Assembly (NCBI GenBank): GCA_039798005.1
Contig: JBDKGV010000044.1
Span: 1-18,298, forward strand
DNA from: JBDKGV01 sp039798005
GTDB taxonomy: Bacteria; Fibrobacterota; Fibrobacteria; UBA5070
Direction of reading: 5' to 3'
DNA: 18,298 nt
Numbering within the stretch: the stretch's first letter is position 1; each line of letters starts with the position of its first letter. Both the position numbers and the translations under genes were made by a program. The notes beneath the pieces are model-generated. The model was given only the letters and a program-made list of their open reading frames with translations, was not told the DNA's origin and ran no database searches. This document shows, in pieces, positions 6,520 to 14,822 of the stretch.

Positions 6520-7517
6520 AGGCCGACGTCTCGCTGGAACTGTGCGGGGAAGTCAAGTCCCTGCTGATGGATCTCGGGCATGAGCCGCCCTTCGAGGCGA
6601 CCTTGGCCGGAGCGGCGGGATCGGGACGGCACTATTGGCGCATCGGAGAACGGCCGCACAGCCACATCGTCTTGGCCTCCCACGAGGGCGATGCCGATTA
6701 CGACCGGTTCCTGCACGTGTCCCGCGCCCTGCGATCGGCGGGACTTCGGGTCCCGGAAATCCACGGTCACCAGGACATCCAGCGTCAGGTGGTGCTGGAG
6801 GATCTCGGCAGCAGCCTGCATCTGGACCGGATGCACAGGCGCGAAGGCAAGCCACAGGAGCAGGAAGAGCTCTGTCGCGAGGTGGTGCTGGCTCTTGCCC
6901 AATGGCAGGAGAAGGGAACCGCCGCCATCCCGACGTGCACCTGGCTGGGCGATCGTCACTTCGATCACGACGCCCTGCGCTGGGAAACCGATTATTTCCT
7001 GCGTCGCTACCTCGGGGATGTCTGTGGTCTGGGCGAGGCGCCTTCCCATGATCCAGCCCTGATTCGCGAATTCGAGGCGCTTGCCTCCCGCGTGGCGGCG
7101 CATGAACAGGTGCTGATGCACCGGGACTTCCAATCCCAGAACCTCATGTGGCGCGGAAACGATGTCTGGTTCATCGATTACCAAGGGTGCCGGTGGGGAA
7201 GCCAATGGTATGATCTCGGCTCCTTCCTCTGGGATCCCTATGTCCAGTTGCCGGCCGCCATGCGCCTGCGTCTGTTCGAGCAGTTTGCCAAGGTGCGTGG
7301 AATCGATCCCGATACGGGATGGCTTCCCTTTCTCGAAGCCTCCTTGCAGCGGCTGATGCAGGCCTTGGGGGCCTACGGGTTCCTGTCGCGGCACAAGGGA
7401 TTGCCATGGTTCTCTCAATATCTGGAGCCGGGACGCGCCCTGTTGGAGCAGGCCATCTCCGCGCATGGGGGATTTCCGGTGCTGCGGTCCTGGTTGCGCC
7501 AAGGAACCGCTGAATAA
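6513..7517 (+). CDS. amgK: AmgK-like anomeric MurNAc/GlcNAc kinase
   Basis: This 334-residue protein has the aminoglycoside phosphotransferase fold. In AmgK this fold phosphorylates MurNAc at C1. The catalytic loop HRDFQSQNLMW (203-213) gives the Asp base D205 and N210, and FIDYQGCRWGSQWYDLGSFL (220-239) carries the metal-binding D222 and the YDL block typical of AmgK. VVLEDLGSS (93-101) matches the kinase hinge. ATG 6513 follows a GGGGGGA stretch and overlaps the murU stop by 7 bp, so translation is coupled. The AmgK-MurU pairing is the known cell-wall recycling bypass of Pseudomonas. Other small-molecule kinases (choline, homoserine) share the fold; the neighbours decide the call. Confidence 0.8.
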   Translation: MVKADVSLELCGEVKSLLMDLGHEPPFEATLAGAAGSGRHYWRIGERPHSHIVLASHEGDADYDRFLHVSRALRSAGLRVPEIHGHQDIQRQVVLEDLGSSLHLDRMHRREGKPQEQEELCREVVLALAQWQEKGTAAIPTCTWLGDRHFDHDALRWETDYFLRRYLGDVCGLGEAPSHDPALIREFEALASRVAAHEQVLMHRDFQSQNLMWRGNDVWFIDYQGCRWGSQWYDLGSFLWDPYVQLPAAMRLRLFEQFAKVRGIDPDTGWLPFLEASLQRLMQALGAYGFLSRHKGLPWFSQYLEPGRALLEQAISAHGGFPVLRSWLRQGTAE

Positions 7518-7592
7518 TTCGTGAAGTCCATTGCGCTGGAGCGATTTTGGTGCGAGAATCTCTCAAGTTGATCGTTCAAGGAGACCCATAAG

Positions 7593-8261
7593 ATGAAGCA
7601 AAGGAAATTGGCGTACCTTGCCCTTGGGCTGGTTGCAGGACTCACCGGATGTGCCCGGGGCTTGGCCGAAAACTACTCCTCGATGGGATTTCGCGGCCAG
7701 AAGGTCGTCTTTGTCGCTGACCAAGCCGATGTCGTGGTCAAGACGACTTCGGAGGCGCTCAAGAACAAGCCGTACCTGCGCATGGGCGAGAATGTGCAGT
7801 CGGCGTTTCGAGCCTTGGTGCGCGATTCCTTGGCCGCTTGGGGTACGGATTGTGGCGCGCAGTTCTTTCCCAAGGAGGGAAGCTATTCCCTGCGGATGGG
7901 ACTGATGCACGCGGCCGACGGCTGGAATGTCGCCGATCCCAATGTGCTCAAGAACTACGCCCGGGCCAACAACACGGATTACCTGGTGGTGGTGAACAAG
8001 ATTGAGGTCAAGCGGTTGGACGTGCGAGCCGCTGACGGCGCGCCGATCGTCGGCACGGATCTTGTGTTGGATCTGTCGGTGATCGATGCAAGGCAAGGAA
8101 CGCGCGTGGCTCGGGAAAGCATCACGGGTCACAGCGAAAGCGCCGAGTCCCTCGATTTGCTGGTGCCCAAGGCGATGGGCCTTGCGGTGGACAACTTCTT
8201 CGTAGGCGTGCCTGAGGCGCGTCGATGGGGATGCCGAGGCTTGGCGGACCGCTTCCAGTAG
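7593..8261 (+). CDS. Predicted lipoprotein, unknown function
   Basis: This 222-residue protein starts with a lipoprotein signal peptide: MKQRK, a hydrophobic core, and lipobox LTGC with the lipidated cysteine at residue 20. Residue +2 is Ala and no Asp sorting signal is present, so outer-membrane delivery is likely. The mature part has alternating strands and helices (VVFVADQADVVVK; YLVVVNKIEVKRLDV; LVLDLSVIDARQGTRVARES). This is reminiscent of periplasmic lipoproteins that bind or assemble envelope material, but I recognise no named family. AAGGAG at 7578-7583 sets the start. It is 75 bp after amgK with no terminator seen between, so read-through from the recycling genes is possible. It converges with the flavodoxin gene, leaving 4 bp. 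Confidence 0.75.
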   Translation: MKQRKLAYLALGLVAGLTGCARGLAENYSSMGFRGQKVVFVADQADVVVKTTSEALKNKPYLRMGENVQSAFRALVRDSLAAWGTDCGAQFFPKEGSYSLRMGLMHAADGWNVADPNVLKNYARANNTDYLVVVNKIEVKRLDVRAADGAPIVGTDLVLDLSVIDARQGTRVARESITGHSESAESLDLLVPKAMGLAVDNFFVGVPEARRWGCRGLADRFQ

Positions 8262-8265
8262 GGGA

Positions 8266-8703
8266 TCAAGCCGGATGGGCAGAGATGCTCTTTGCCCATT
8301 CGATGGCTTTGGTGCGCGCTTGGTAGGGGCTTCCGTCGACCCGTAGACTCGGGATCAGGATCTTGGCGCCCTTTTCCTTCAGGCTCGTCTCGATCAGATC
8401 GACGGCATGACAGAACTGACGGTATGAGGAATGGCCGGGCCCGAAGACGCAGGCCATTTTTCCTTTGAGGTCAAGGCGCAACAGGGCCTCGTAGAAGGGG
8501 CGGAAATCCTTCTGGAGTTCACCGTTCTCCCATGTGGAGCAGCCGATCGCCAGAAGATCGAACTGTTCAACCTCTTCGGGGTCTTGGTTGCGCGCGTTGC
8601 GGACGATGACATCGTGCCCGATCTGCATCAAGCCCTTGCGGACGGCTTGGGCCAAGATACGGGTCGTGCCTGTGGTGCTGCCGAAGACGACTAGGGTTTT
8701 CAT
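8266..8703 (-). CDS. Flavodoxin (FMN-binding electron carrier)
   Basis: This 145-residue protein is a typical short-chain flavodoxin. The FMN phosphate-binding loop is GSTTGTTRILA (8-18). The isoalloxazine loops are CSTWENGELQKDF (55-67, with the stacking Trp) and FGPGHSSYRQFCHAVDLIE (87-105), where the family usually has GDS.Y..FC.avD. In the cell it would shuttle electrons to reductases in place of ferredoxin. ATG 8703 is chosen because the protein fold starts there; a TTG at 8745 would overlap the upstream gene. It begins 38 bp after the hybrid kinase on the same strand, so the two are probably co-transcribed. The ribosome site is weak (GGAT). Confidence 0.9.
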   Translation of the reverse strand: MKTLVVFGSTTGTTRILAQAVRKGLMQIGHDVIVRNARNQDPEEVEQFDLLAIGCSTWENGELQKDFRPFYEALLRLDLKGKMACVFGPGHSSYRQFCHAVDLIETSLKEKGAKILIPSLRVDGSPYQARTKAIEWAKSISAHPA

Positions 8704-8741
8704 GATTGCAAAGATCCGTAATTCCACGGCTTGCAGTTGTT

Positions 8742-11387
8742 TCAATGGGAGAGAGAAGGAATCGTCTGTCGCATTTGCGAGAGCATCGTCTTGAGATCGT
8801 CGAGCCGGTACGGCTTGGGAAGGCTTGCATCGAACTGATGCGCCTTCGGGTCGGCCATCACGGGATCCTCGGAATAGCCGCTGGTGGCGATGGCCAGGAG
8901 ATCCGGCTGGAAGCTGCGCAACTGCGGCATGAGTTCGCGCCCGCCTGGTCCTCCCGGAATGGTGAGATCCAGCAGAACCGCGAAGAAGGGGTTCTCCGGT
9001 GTCGACGCATGGAAGGCATCAAGGGCTTCCTGCGTGTTCCGCGCCGATTCCACCTCGTAGCCCAAGGCTCCCAGCATGTCCTCCAAGATCTCCAGCAGGA
9101 TCTCCTCGTCGTCCATGACAAGGATGCGTCCGGTGCGGGAGCAGTCGAAATTGGACGGCGACAAGGGCAGGGAATGGCTGGGGGAATTCATCGAAGCAGG
9201 CAAGAGGAGGTGAAAGGTACTTCCTTGGCCAAGTTCGGATTCCACCTCAAGGCTTCCCTCGTGCCGGCGCAGGATCGAGAACGCCGTGGCAAGGCCAAGT
9301 CCCGTGCCTGCGGTCTTGGTGGTGAAGAACGGCTCGAAGATGCGCTCGCGGATTTCGCGCGGAATGCCCGTGCCCTGGTCCTTCACCGAGATGCGCAGGT
9401 AGCGCCCTTGGTCCAGGAGCGGATGGTGACCGCTTTGCAGGTCCACATTCCTTGCTGAGATGTCGATCTGCCCCCCTTTGGGCATGGCCTGGATGGCGTT
9501 GAGCACCAAGTTGTCGATGACCTGGGCCAATTGGTGTTCGTCGAAATCGCAGGGCCACAGGTCGGGTGGCAGGTCGAACCGGCAGAGGCATCGCGAACCC
9601 GAGAGGGCGAACTGGACGGCATTGTGAAGCAACGGCTCGATGAAGCCGCTCTTGCGGATGGGGGCTCCACCCTTGGCGAAGGTCAGGAGCTGCTGGGTGA
9701 GATTGCGCGCCCGCTCGAAGGCCACCATGGCGCGATCGATGTGACTTTGGGCGTCCGGACTTTTCTGGCAGTGGACGCGTGCCAAGTCCAGATGCCCGAA
9801 GATGCCCAGAAGGAGGTTGTTGAAGTCATGGGCGATCCCTCCTGCCAGCACGCCCAAGGAATCGAGTTTTTGCGTACGTTGCAGGCTTTCCAGCATGCGC
9901 TCGCGCTCGGTGATGTCGCGAAAGACCAGGACCACGCCGATGATCTCGCCATTGGTGTCGTGGATCGGCGATGCGCTTTCGGAGATCACCCGCTCCGATC
10001 CGTCCCGCGCCACCAGGATCGCGTTGCCCAGGAACTGGGTGGGCGCACCTTTGCTGAGGGCATGGGAGGTGGGCAGTTCCAGATGCTCATGGGTGAATTC
10101 ATCGACGATATGGAAGACCTCGAGCAAGGGCCTTCCAATGGCTTCCTCGGCGCTCCACCCGGTGAACGACTGGGCCGCCGGGTTGAAAAGCAGGATATGG
10201 CCATGGGCGTCGGTGGTGATGACGCCGTCACCGATGCTCTGCAAGGTGATCGCGAGGGTTTCGCGCTCCTCATTGAGCGCCTTCTCGGCGATCCGTCGCT
10301 GCGACAGGTCGCGGGTGAGCCCGAGGAATCCGGTCAGTTCGCCGACGGGGCTGTAGATGGGGGTGGAGACGATTTCCGTCCAGATGCCACCGCCATCCCG
10401 TCGCAACTGCTCGACATCCATGCGCAAGGGCGGCAGTCGCACACCGAGCGTTGCGAGCTTGCGGCGGCGCTGGACGGCTTCCCAGAGGTCGATGGAGGAA
10501 TCGGCGACGACGAAGTCCAGGAAATTGCGCCCGAGGACCTCCTCGGGAAGGAAGCCGCGCATGGCGAAGTCCGAGGGACTGATGTAGGTGATCGTCAGGT
10601 CGGGAGAGGCTTGCCAAGCGACGTCGGTGAGCTGCTCGACGAGAAGTCGATAGCGGTTCTCGCTCTCGAACAGGCGCGTCTGGTTGATGTGCTGGTCGGT
10701 GAAATCCTGGATCACCCCGAAGACCTTGCGGCCATGGGGTTCGTACTCGGCGACCGAGTGGATGTCGCGGATGGATCCGTCGGTGGCTCGCCGGATGCGG
10801 AACCTGATGTCGTACGGAGAGCCGTTGGAGACCAGGTCGAGCATGGCCTTGTCCATGGCCTGGCGATACTGGGGAAGGCAAAGTTCCTGGATGTCCCGGA
10901 CGGTGATAGGACCGTCGTCAAGCCCGTAGATGGCGCGGGCCGACGGGGATCCCCAGACGATCCTGGAATCCATGTCGATTTCCCAATAGCCGAGATGGGC
11001 CATGGTTTGGGAGCGCTCCTGGACCTGATGGAATTGCTCCATGCGACCAAGGCTCTGGGACAGGTGCTCGATCCAGCGAAGACCGGACCGGACCCCTCGC
11101 AGGAAGCTTTGGGCGTCGGGGGTGGCCGGGAGCAGAAGATCGGTTTCGGCGATGTCGTGGTCGGAAAGTCCGATCAAGTAGAGCGGGATCGAGGGATTTT
11201 CCGATCGAAGCGCCTTGCACTGGTTGGAAATCGGGCTGTCGATGATCACCAGCTGAGGGCCGGTGCCGGTGCGCAGCAATGTCTGGAGATCCTCGATGGC
11301 GTGGAATTCCAGCAACTCATGGTCCTGGCCCGTGAGGGGCCCGGTCAATGAATCCGGAAGGCGGGCCTTTGGAAGGATGATGCGCAT
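8742..11387 (-). CDS. Hybrid sensor histidine kinase, three PAS domains and C-terminal receiver
   Basis: This 881-residue soluble kinase has no membrane segment. Residues 1-110 resemble a degenerate receiver (LVIIDSPIS; IPLYLIGLS) lacking an obvious acidic pocket. Three PAS domains follow (about 125-232, 243-362, 377-495, each ending in a PAC-like block such as GVIQDFTDQH or GVVLVFRDITERE). The dimerisation helix is LGVLAGGIAHDFNNLLLGIF with phospho-acceptor H520. The ATPase has N630 (LVLNAIQAMP), KDQGTGIP (669-676) and GTGLGLATA. The C-terminal receiver (about 753-872) has DD at 759-760, phospho-acceptor D807 and K858. HDFNN is typical of the NtrB-like and hybrid kinases with a REC. ATG 11387 is my choice; ATG 11429 in frame is equally possible, as neither has a good ribosome site. 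Confidence 0.9.
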   Translation of the reverse strand: MRIILPKARLPDSLTGPLTGQDHELLEFHAIEDLQTLLRTGTGPQLVIIDSPISNQCKALRSENPSIPLYLIGLSDHDIAETDLLLPATPDAQSFLRGVRSGLRWIEHLSQSLGRMEQFHQVQERSQTMAHLGYWEIDMDSRIVWGSPSARAIYGLDDGPITVRDIQELCLPQYRQAMDKAMLDLVSNGSPYDIRFRIRRATDGSIRDIHSVAEYEPHGRKVFGVIQDFTDQHINQTRLFESENRYRLLVEQLTDVAWQASPDLTITYISPSDFAMRGFLPEEVLGRNFLDFVVADSSIDLWEAVQRRRKLATLGVRLPPLRMDVEQLRRDGGGIWTEIVSTPIYSPVGELTGFLGLTRDLSQRRIAEKALNEERETLAITLQSIGDGVITTDAHGHILLFNPAAQSFTGWSAEEAIGRPLLEVFHIVDEFTHEHLELPTSHALSKGAPTQFLGNAILVARDGSERVISESASPIHDTNGEIIGVVLVFRDITERERMLESLQRTQKLDSLGVLAGGIAHDFNNLLLGIFGHLDLARVHCQKSPDAQSHIDRAMVAFERARNLTQQLLTFAKGGAPIRKSGFIEPLLHNAVQFALSGSRCLCRFDLPPDLWPCDFDEHQLAQVIDNLVLNAIQAMPKGGQIDISARNVDLQSGHHPLLDQGRYLRISVKDQGTGIPREIRERIFEPFFTTKTAGTGLGLATAFSILRRHEGSLEVESELGQGSTFHLLLPASMNSPSHSLPLSPSNFDCSRTGRILVMDDEEILLEILEDMLGALGYEVESARNTQEALDAFHASTPENPFFAVLLDLTIPGGPGGRELMPQLRSFQPDLLAIATSGYSEDPVMADPKAHQFDASLPKPYRLDDLKTMLSQMRQTIPSLSH

Positions 11388-11530
11388 GATGAGATGTTCC
11401 GGGTCGCGTGGGCAATGGATGCGTGCCATTGAGGATACCACAAGTCGGGATGAAAGCGCATGTTTTTTTCGGGGAGTGGCTCGAATTGTATCTTTGCCAA
11501 CCGATGAAAATGATCGATTCCCCCCTGTCC

Positions 11531-12523
11531 ATGACTTCGGTTTTGCGTTGCCTGCCTCATTTGGTCGAACGGCCTTGGGGGGGCGAACGTCTGCAGGGCT
11601 GGGGACGCGAATGCCGCGGTCGCAAGATCGGAGAATCGTGGGAATTGTGCGGCTTGGAAGGTTCATCCACCGCCTTCTCCGAAGGGGCTTGGCCAACACT
11701 TCGCGACATGGCTTGCGATCCCTCCGATCCGCTGGAATTGCATGGGGATGCGTTTCCCTTGCTTCTCAAGCTGATCGACGCTGACGAGCCCTTGTCCATT
11801 CAGCTGCACCCTTGTTGCGAGACCGTTGACGGTCTTCCCAAGACGGAAGCCTGGATCGTGCTTGAAGCTCCGGAAGGGGCCTTCCTCTATGCGGGAATTC
11901 GTCAGGAACTCCCGGCCCGGGAACTGATCGAACGGGTCGCCTCAGGCGATCTTTCCGTCTTGGAGCAGGTGACTGTCAAGGCGGGGGATGTGGTCTTCAT
12001 CCCTGGCGGCACCTTGCATGCGATCACGGCGGGGCTTGTGATCGCGGAAATCCAGCAATCCAGCGACACCACGTGGCGGGTGTGGGATTGGGGCCGCCGT
12101 GATGCCCAGGGAAACGGTCGCACGCTCCACATTCCTCAAGCCATCCGCGATGTCGACCCCACGCCGCGGTCGGGTCTGCTCACCAAGCCCTTGGCGGATC
12201 ATGATGGCTGTGAGTATCTGGTCGCTTGCCCTTCCTTCGCTGCGCGTCGCCATGTCGGGTCTGTCCAGATCGTGGCGGCCACCGGCTGGCGCATCCTGCT
12301 GCAGGTGGGGGATCACGGACTCATGACGCAGGCAGATGGCAAGGCCGAGGTCTTTGCGCGTGGCCAGACGCTGCTTCTCCCCAAGGGGGCGGAAGTCAAC
12401 GTGGAGGGGGGATCTGTGCTGGAGTTCTGGGTCCCTGACCTCGAGGCGGATGTGCGCATGCCTCTCTTGGCTGCCGGGCATGATGATCTTGCCATCCGGG
12501 CCTTGGGCGCAGGGACTTGGTGA
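11531..12523 (+). CDS. manA: Class I mannose-6-phosphate isomerase
   Basis: This 330-residue cupin enzyme interconverts mannose-6-phosphate and fructose-6-phosphate, linking glycolysis to GDP-mannose supply. It carries an ERPWGGERL start (13-21), GESWELCG (34-41), and the metal site: Q91 and H93 in QLHP, E106 in KTEAW, and H163 in IPGGTLHAI. SSDTTWRVWDWGR (177-189) is another family block. The usual HPDDE is HPCCE here, a conservative loop change outside the metal ligands. The length fits the short bacterial class. The start is uncertain because none of the ATGs at 11504, 11510 or 11531 has a ribosome site; 11531 aligns best with known N-termini. It is divergent from the hybrid kinase and overlaps the Nudix gene by 4 bp. 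Confidence 0.88.
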   Translation: MTSVLRCLPHLVERPWGGERLQGWGRECRGRKIGESWELCGLEGSSTAFSEGAWPTLRDMACDPSDPLELHGDAFPLLLKLIDADEPLSIQLHPCCETVDGLPKTEAWIVLEAPEGAFLYAGIRQELPARELIERVASGDLSVLEQVTVKAGDVVFIPGGTLHAITAGLVIAEIQQSSDTTWRVWDWGRRDAQGNGRTLHIPQAIRDVDPTPRSGLLTKPLADHDGCEYLVACPSFAARRHVGSVQIVAATGWRILLQVGDHGLMTQADGKAEVFARGQTLLLPKGAEVNVEGGSVLEFWVPDLEADVRMPLLAAGHDDLAIRALGAGTW

Positions 12524-13056
12524 TCGACCCGTCGTCCCGAGCCACCGACCTTCTGCAGTTGGTGGATTCCTGCGATCTCGATGCCGGGACCGCCACGCGG
12601 GGTGAGGTTCACAGCATGGGGTTGCCCCATCGCTCGGTGCATGTCGTGGTGCACGACGGCGCGGGGCGGATTCTGGTGCAGAAGCGCTCGCTGGGCAAGG
12701 ATACCTCGCCGGGCTTGTGGGACATCTCCGTCGGTGGCCATCTCGATGTCGGGGAGACCTGCCTCGAGGCGGCGCTGAGGGAATGCGCCGAGGAGATCGG
12801 TCTGGTGGTCAGGCCGGCGGATCTTGAAGACTTGGGGCGGCACTGGTTCCTGGAGAATCCACTGGACCGGGAGCGCGTGGCGACTTGGGCCGTTTGCAGC
12901 CAGGGCCCGTTTTCGCCCAACCCGGGCGAGGTGGACGACCTGCGATTCCTGGACGCCCCTGAAGTCGAGGCCTGGATTGCCAGAGGCGAGATGACGGCAA
13001 GCTTCACAGCGCAGTGGCGGCTTCAATTGCAGGAATGGCTGGCTTCCAAAGCCTGA
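12520..13056 (+). CDS. Nudix hydrolase (YfcD/isopentenyl-PP isomerase-like)
   Basis: This 178-residue Nudix protein cleaves or rearranges a nucleoside diphosphate-linked or isoprenoid substrate; the substrate is not evident. The Nudix box is perfect at 73-95: GHLDVGE, then REC-AEE-IGL, giving G(5)E(7)RE.xEE.G. LPHRSVHVVVHD (35-46) and VQKRSLGKDTSPGLWDISVG (53-72) place it in the YfcD/IDI-like branch, where KD..PG.wD is conserved. GTG 12520 overlaps the manA stop (GTGA) and has AGGGA 4 bp upstream, so the two genes are translationally coupled; TTG 12517 is one codon earlier. Coupling with manA suggests co-expression but not a shared pathway. Confidence 0.88.
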   Translation: MIDPSSRATDLLQLVDSCDLDAGTATRGEVHSMGLPHRSVHVVVHDGAGRILVQKRSLGKDTSPGLWDISVGGHLDVGETCLEAALRECAEEIGLVVRPADLEDLGRHWFLENPLDRERVATWAVCSQGPFSPNPGEVDDLRFLDAPEVEAWIARGEMTASFTAQWRLQLQEWLASKA

Positions 13057-14016
13057 TCAGCAAAGGCCTTGCGGGGGATCGCTCAAGCATTCCTCGAAAC
13101 CGCCCGGTCGCAGCCACCAGCCGCGCACCGCCTTGAGAAATTCGATCTCTTCACGGGCGGGAGCCTTGGTGCGGCGGACCAGTTTTTCAAACAGGGACGG
13201 GTCGCGCACCAGCGGCAGCCAATCCATGACGCCCTGCGGAAGTTGGCGATGGCGCAAGCTCTTGAGTGTCTGGGCGAGTTCCTGGTGGCGGTATTCAAGG
13301 CCTTGCACGCAGACTTTGAGCGATTCCTCATCCATGGCCCCGGCCTTGGCGTCATCGCTGCCGTGGGCGTGCAGAAGGCGCAACAAGGCTCCGAGGTCGC
13401 GCTCCTGCCAGGCGCCCGTCAGGGCCTGCATGAGTTCGGTGCGCTGTCGGTGGTCATCCCCTTCGCGCGTCTTGTCCGGATGCAGCTCGCGGGCGAGACT
13501 GCGATAGATTCCCTTGGCCGCGGCTTCCGGGTCCAAGGCGGCCTTGCCGGGATTTCTGCGAACCGATTGCCCCGGTGGTGGCGTGCGGGTCTCCGTGCGG
13601 GCCCAAGCGAAGTCGTCCTCTTGGGAATCTTCCTCGTCGTCGTTTCCGGCATCGCCCCACCGGTTGGTGAATTCGCTCACATCGGCACCGAAGCGTTCCT
13701 CCAGGTCGCGCGCGATCTCAAAGAGCAGTTCCACGCCGTCGCGTTGCAGGCGGCGGTCGCGCGGGGCGGCGGCAAGCTTGCGTTCGATCATGCGCAGCAA
13801 TTCCTTGCGTCCGGCGATGATCTGGTCGTAGAGGCCGGAAACCGAGGCGTGAAGGCGGGCTTGGAGCACGGGGCGCTGTTCCTCAAGGCATGAGATGTCC
13901 AGTTCCAGCAGGCGGATTTCCTCCAGCAGGTGTTCGATCCTCAGGGAAGGGGATGCGTTGGCCGGAGTGTGGACATGTGCGGCGGTGCGCTTGAGTTGCC
14001 GGGAGGCTTTGGACAT
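13057..14016 (-). CDS. Atypical J-domain protein
   Basis: This 319-residue protein has a long N-terminal helical or coiled-coil part (about 25-115, with HLLEEIRLLELDISCLEEQR and RKELLRMIERKLA). An acidic linker follows (DDEEDSQEDDF, about 126-136). A J-domain helix pair then reads IYRSLARELHPDKT (170-183), with the HPD motif at 179-181 that stimulates the Hsp70 DnaK. The C-terminal third is helical and unrecognised. The J-domain is central rather than N-terminal and there is no Gly/Phe or zinc region, so it is neither DnaJ nor CbpA; a client-specific co-chaperone is likely. The frame runs upstream into mtnN antisense; ATG 14016 avoids that. It converges with the Nudix gene with no gap. Confidence 0.7.
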   Translation of the reverse strand: MSKASRQLKRTAAHVHTPANASPSLRIEHLLEEIRLLELDISCLEEQRPVLQARLHASVSGLYDQIIAGRKELLRMIERKLAAAPRDRRLQRDGVELLFEIARDLEERFGADVSEFTNRWGDAGNDDEEDSQEDDFAWARTETRTPPPGQSVRRNPGKAALDPEAAAKGIYRSLARELHPDKTREGDDHRQRTELMQALTGAWQERDLGALLRLLHAHGSDDAKAGAMDEESLKVCVQGLEYRHQELAQTLKSLRHRQLPQGVMDWLPLVRDPSLFEKLVRRTKAPAREEIEFLKAVRGWWLRPGGFEECLSDPPQGLC

Positions 14017-14035
14017 AGGTGGTGCGAAGGTAGCA

Positions 14036-14051
14036 TGTCCGTGCACGGGCA
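14036..14051. promoter_or_regulatory. Palindrome between the J-domain and mtnN genes
   Basis: CCGTGCACGG (14039-14048) is a perfect palindrome, extended by TG and CA outside one mismatched pair to 16 bp. It lies in the 58-bp gap between two divergent genes, where an operator could control both. The symmetry is visible; the function is inferred, and short GC-rich palindromes occur by chance in such DNA. Confidence 0.3.
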
Positions 14052-14074
14052 GGACTTGAGGTACCTTTGTCGAA

Positions 14075-14788
14075 ATGAAGACGATCGCCATTCTCGCCCC
14101 CATGCAGGAAGAGCTCGATGCCGTCCTGCGCCTGTTGCCTCCCGCCACGGTCAGGTCGTTTCATGGCATGGACCTCCACGAGGTGGACTTCCGGGATCAG
14201 AGGCTGGTTCTGGCCCGATCGGGTGTCGGCAAGGTCAATACCGCCATGAATGCGACCCTGCTTCTCAGCCAAGGGACCATCGACGAGGTGGTGAACTTGG
14301 GCTCCTCGGGGGGCTTGCGGGCGGGTCAGAAGATCCTGGACCTGGTGGTTCCGGACGAGGTGATCGCCATTGACGTCGACGTCACGCCGCTGGGATTCGA
14401 GTTTGGTCAAATGCTCGGCGAACCTTCGGTGTACCATCCCGATGTCAAGTTGCGAGCGCGCCTTGCCGAAGTGGCCGGGGGCTGGACGGATATGCCGACG
14501 GTGCACCGGGGTGCCGTGGGAACAGGTGATTCGTTCGTCTACCGGCCCGACCAGGTGGCTCTCATCCGGGAGCGGTTCGGAGAGGATCGCGTGGCGTGCG
14601 TGGAGATGGAGGGGGCGGCGCTGGCGCAGGTGTGCCGGCGCTTTGGCGTTCCCTTCCTGATCGTGCGCAGCCTTTCCGACGTGCCCGCCGCCGGGGAGGG
14701 CAATCATCTCGACTTCCAGGCGTTTCTGGAGAAGGCGGCCGACAATGCCGCGCGACTGGTGTTGGGGATGCTTTCCGGAAATCCCTGA
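14075..14788 (+). CDS. mtnN: 5'-methylthioadenosine/S-adenosylhomocysteine nucleosidase
   Basis: This 237-residue enzyme cleaves the glycosidic bond of methylthioadenosine and S-adenosylhomocysteine, releasing adenine for salvage and relieving product inhibition of methyltransferases and polyamine synthesis. Diagnostic blocks are the N-terminal QEELDAV with the catalytic-acid region (E12/E13), GVGKVNTAMNATLLL (50-64), VNLGSSGGL (73-81), GTGDSFVYR (149-157), the VEMEGAALAQVC substrate site (176-187) and RSLSDVP (198-204) with the general-acid aspartate D202. The length matches the E. coli enzyme. The ATG follows a weak ribosome site (GAGG about 14 bp upstream). The histidine kinase starts 70 bp downstream, but appears to have its own promoter. 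Confidence 0.93.
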   Translation: MKTIAILAPMQEELDAVLRLLPPATVRSFHGMDLHEVDFRDQRLVLARSGVGKVNTAMNATLLLSQGTIDEVVNLGSSGGLRAGQKILDLVVPDEVIAIDVDVTPLGFEFGQMLGEPSVYHPDVKLRARLAEVAGGWTDMPTVHRGAVGTGDSFVYRPDQVALIRERFGEDRVACVEMEGAALAQVCRRFGVPFLIVRSLSDVPAAGEGNHLDFQAFLEKAADNAARLVLGMLSGNP

Positions 14789-14800
14789 CGCGTCACGGAT
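14781..14800. repeat. 20-bp dyad over the mtnN stop codon
   Basis: ATCCCTGACGCGTCACGGAT is symmetric about 14790/14791, with TGACGCGTCA perfect in the middle and one mismatched pair on each flank. It includes the mtnN TGA (14786-14788) and has no T-tract. It could be a hairpin protecting the mtnN message end or an operator for the kinase 58 bp downstream; I cannot decide. Confidence 0.35.
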
Positions 14801-14822
14801 TCGGGCGATCGCAAGGGAATCG

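Noticed and set aside
9531..11351. Long plus-strand open frame (606 codons) across the hybrid kinase
   Set aside because: It is exactly antisense to PAS, H-box and ATPase codons that encode recognisable domains; high-GC DNA gives such mirror frames. Its translation shows no domain.
14017..14074. S-adenosylmethionine or SAH riboswitch before mtnN
   Set aside because: The gap to the divergent gene is 58 bp, and it contains no recognisable aptamer elements.
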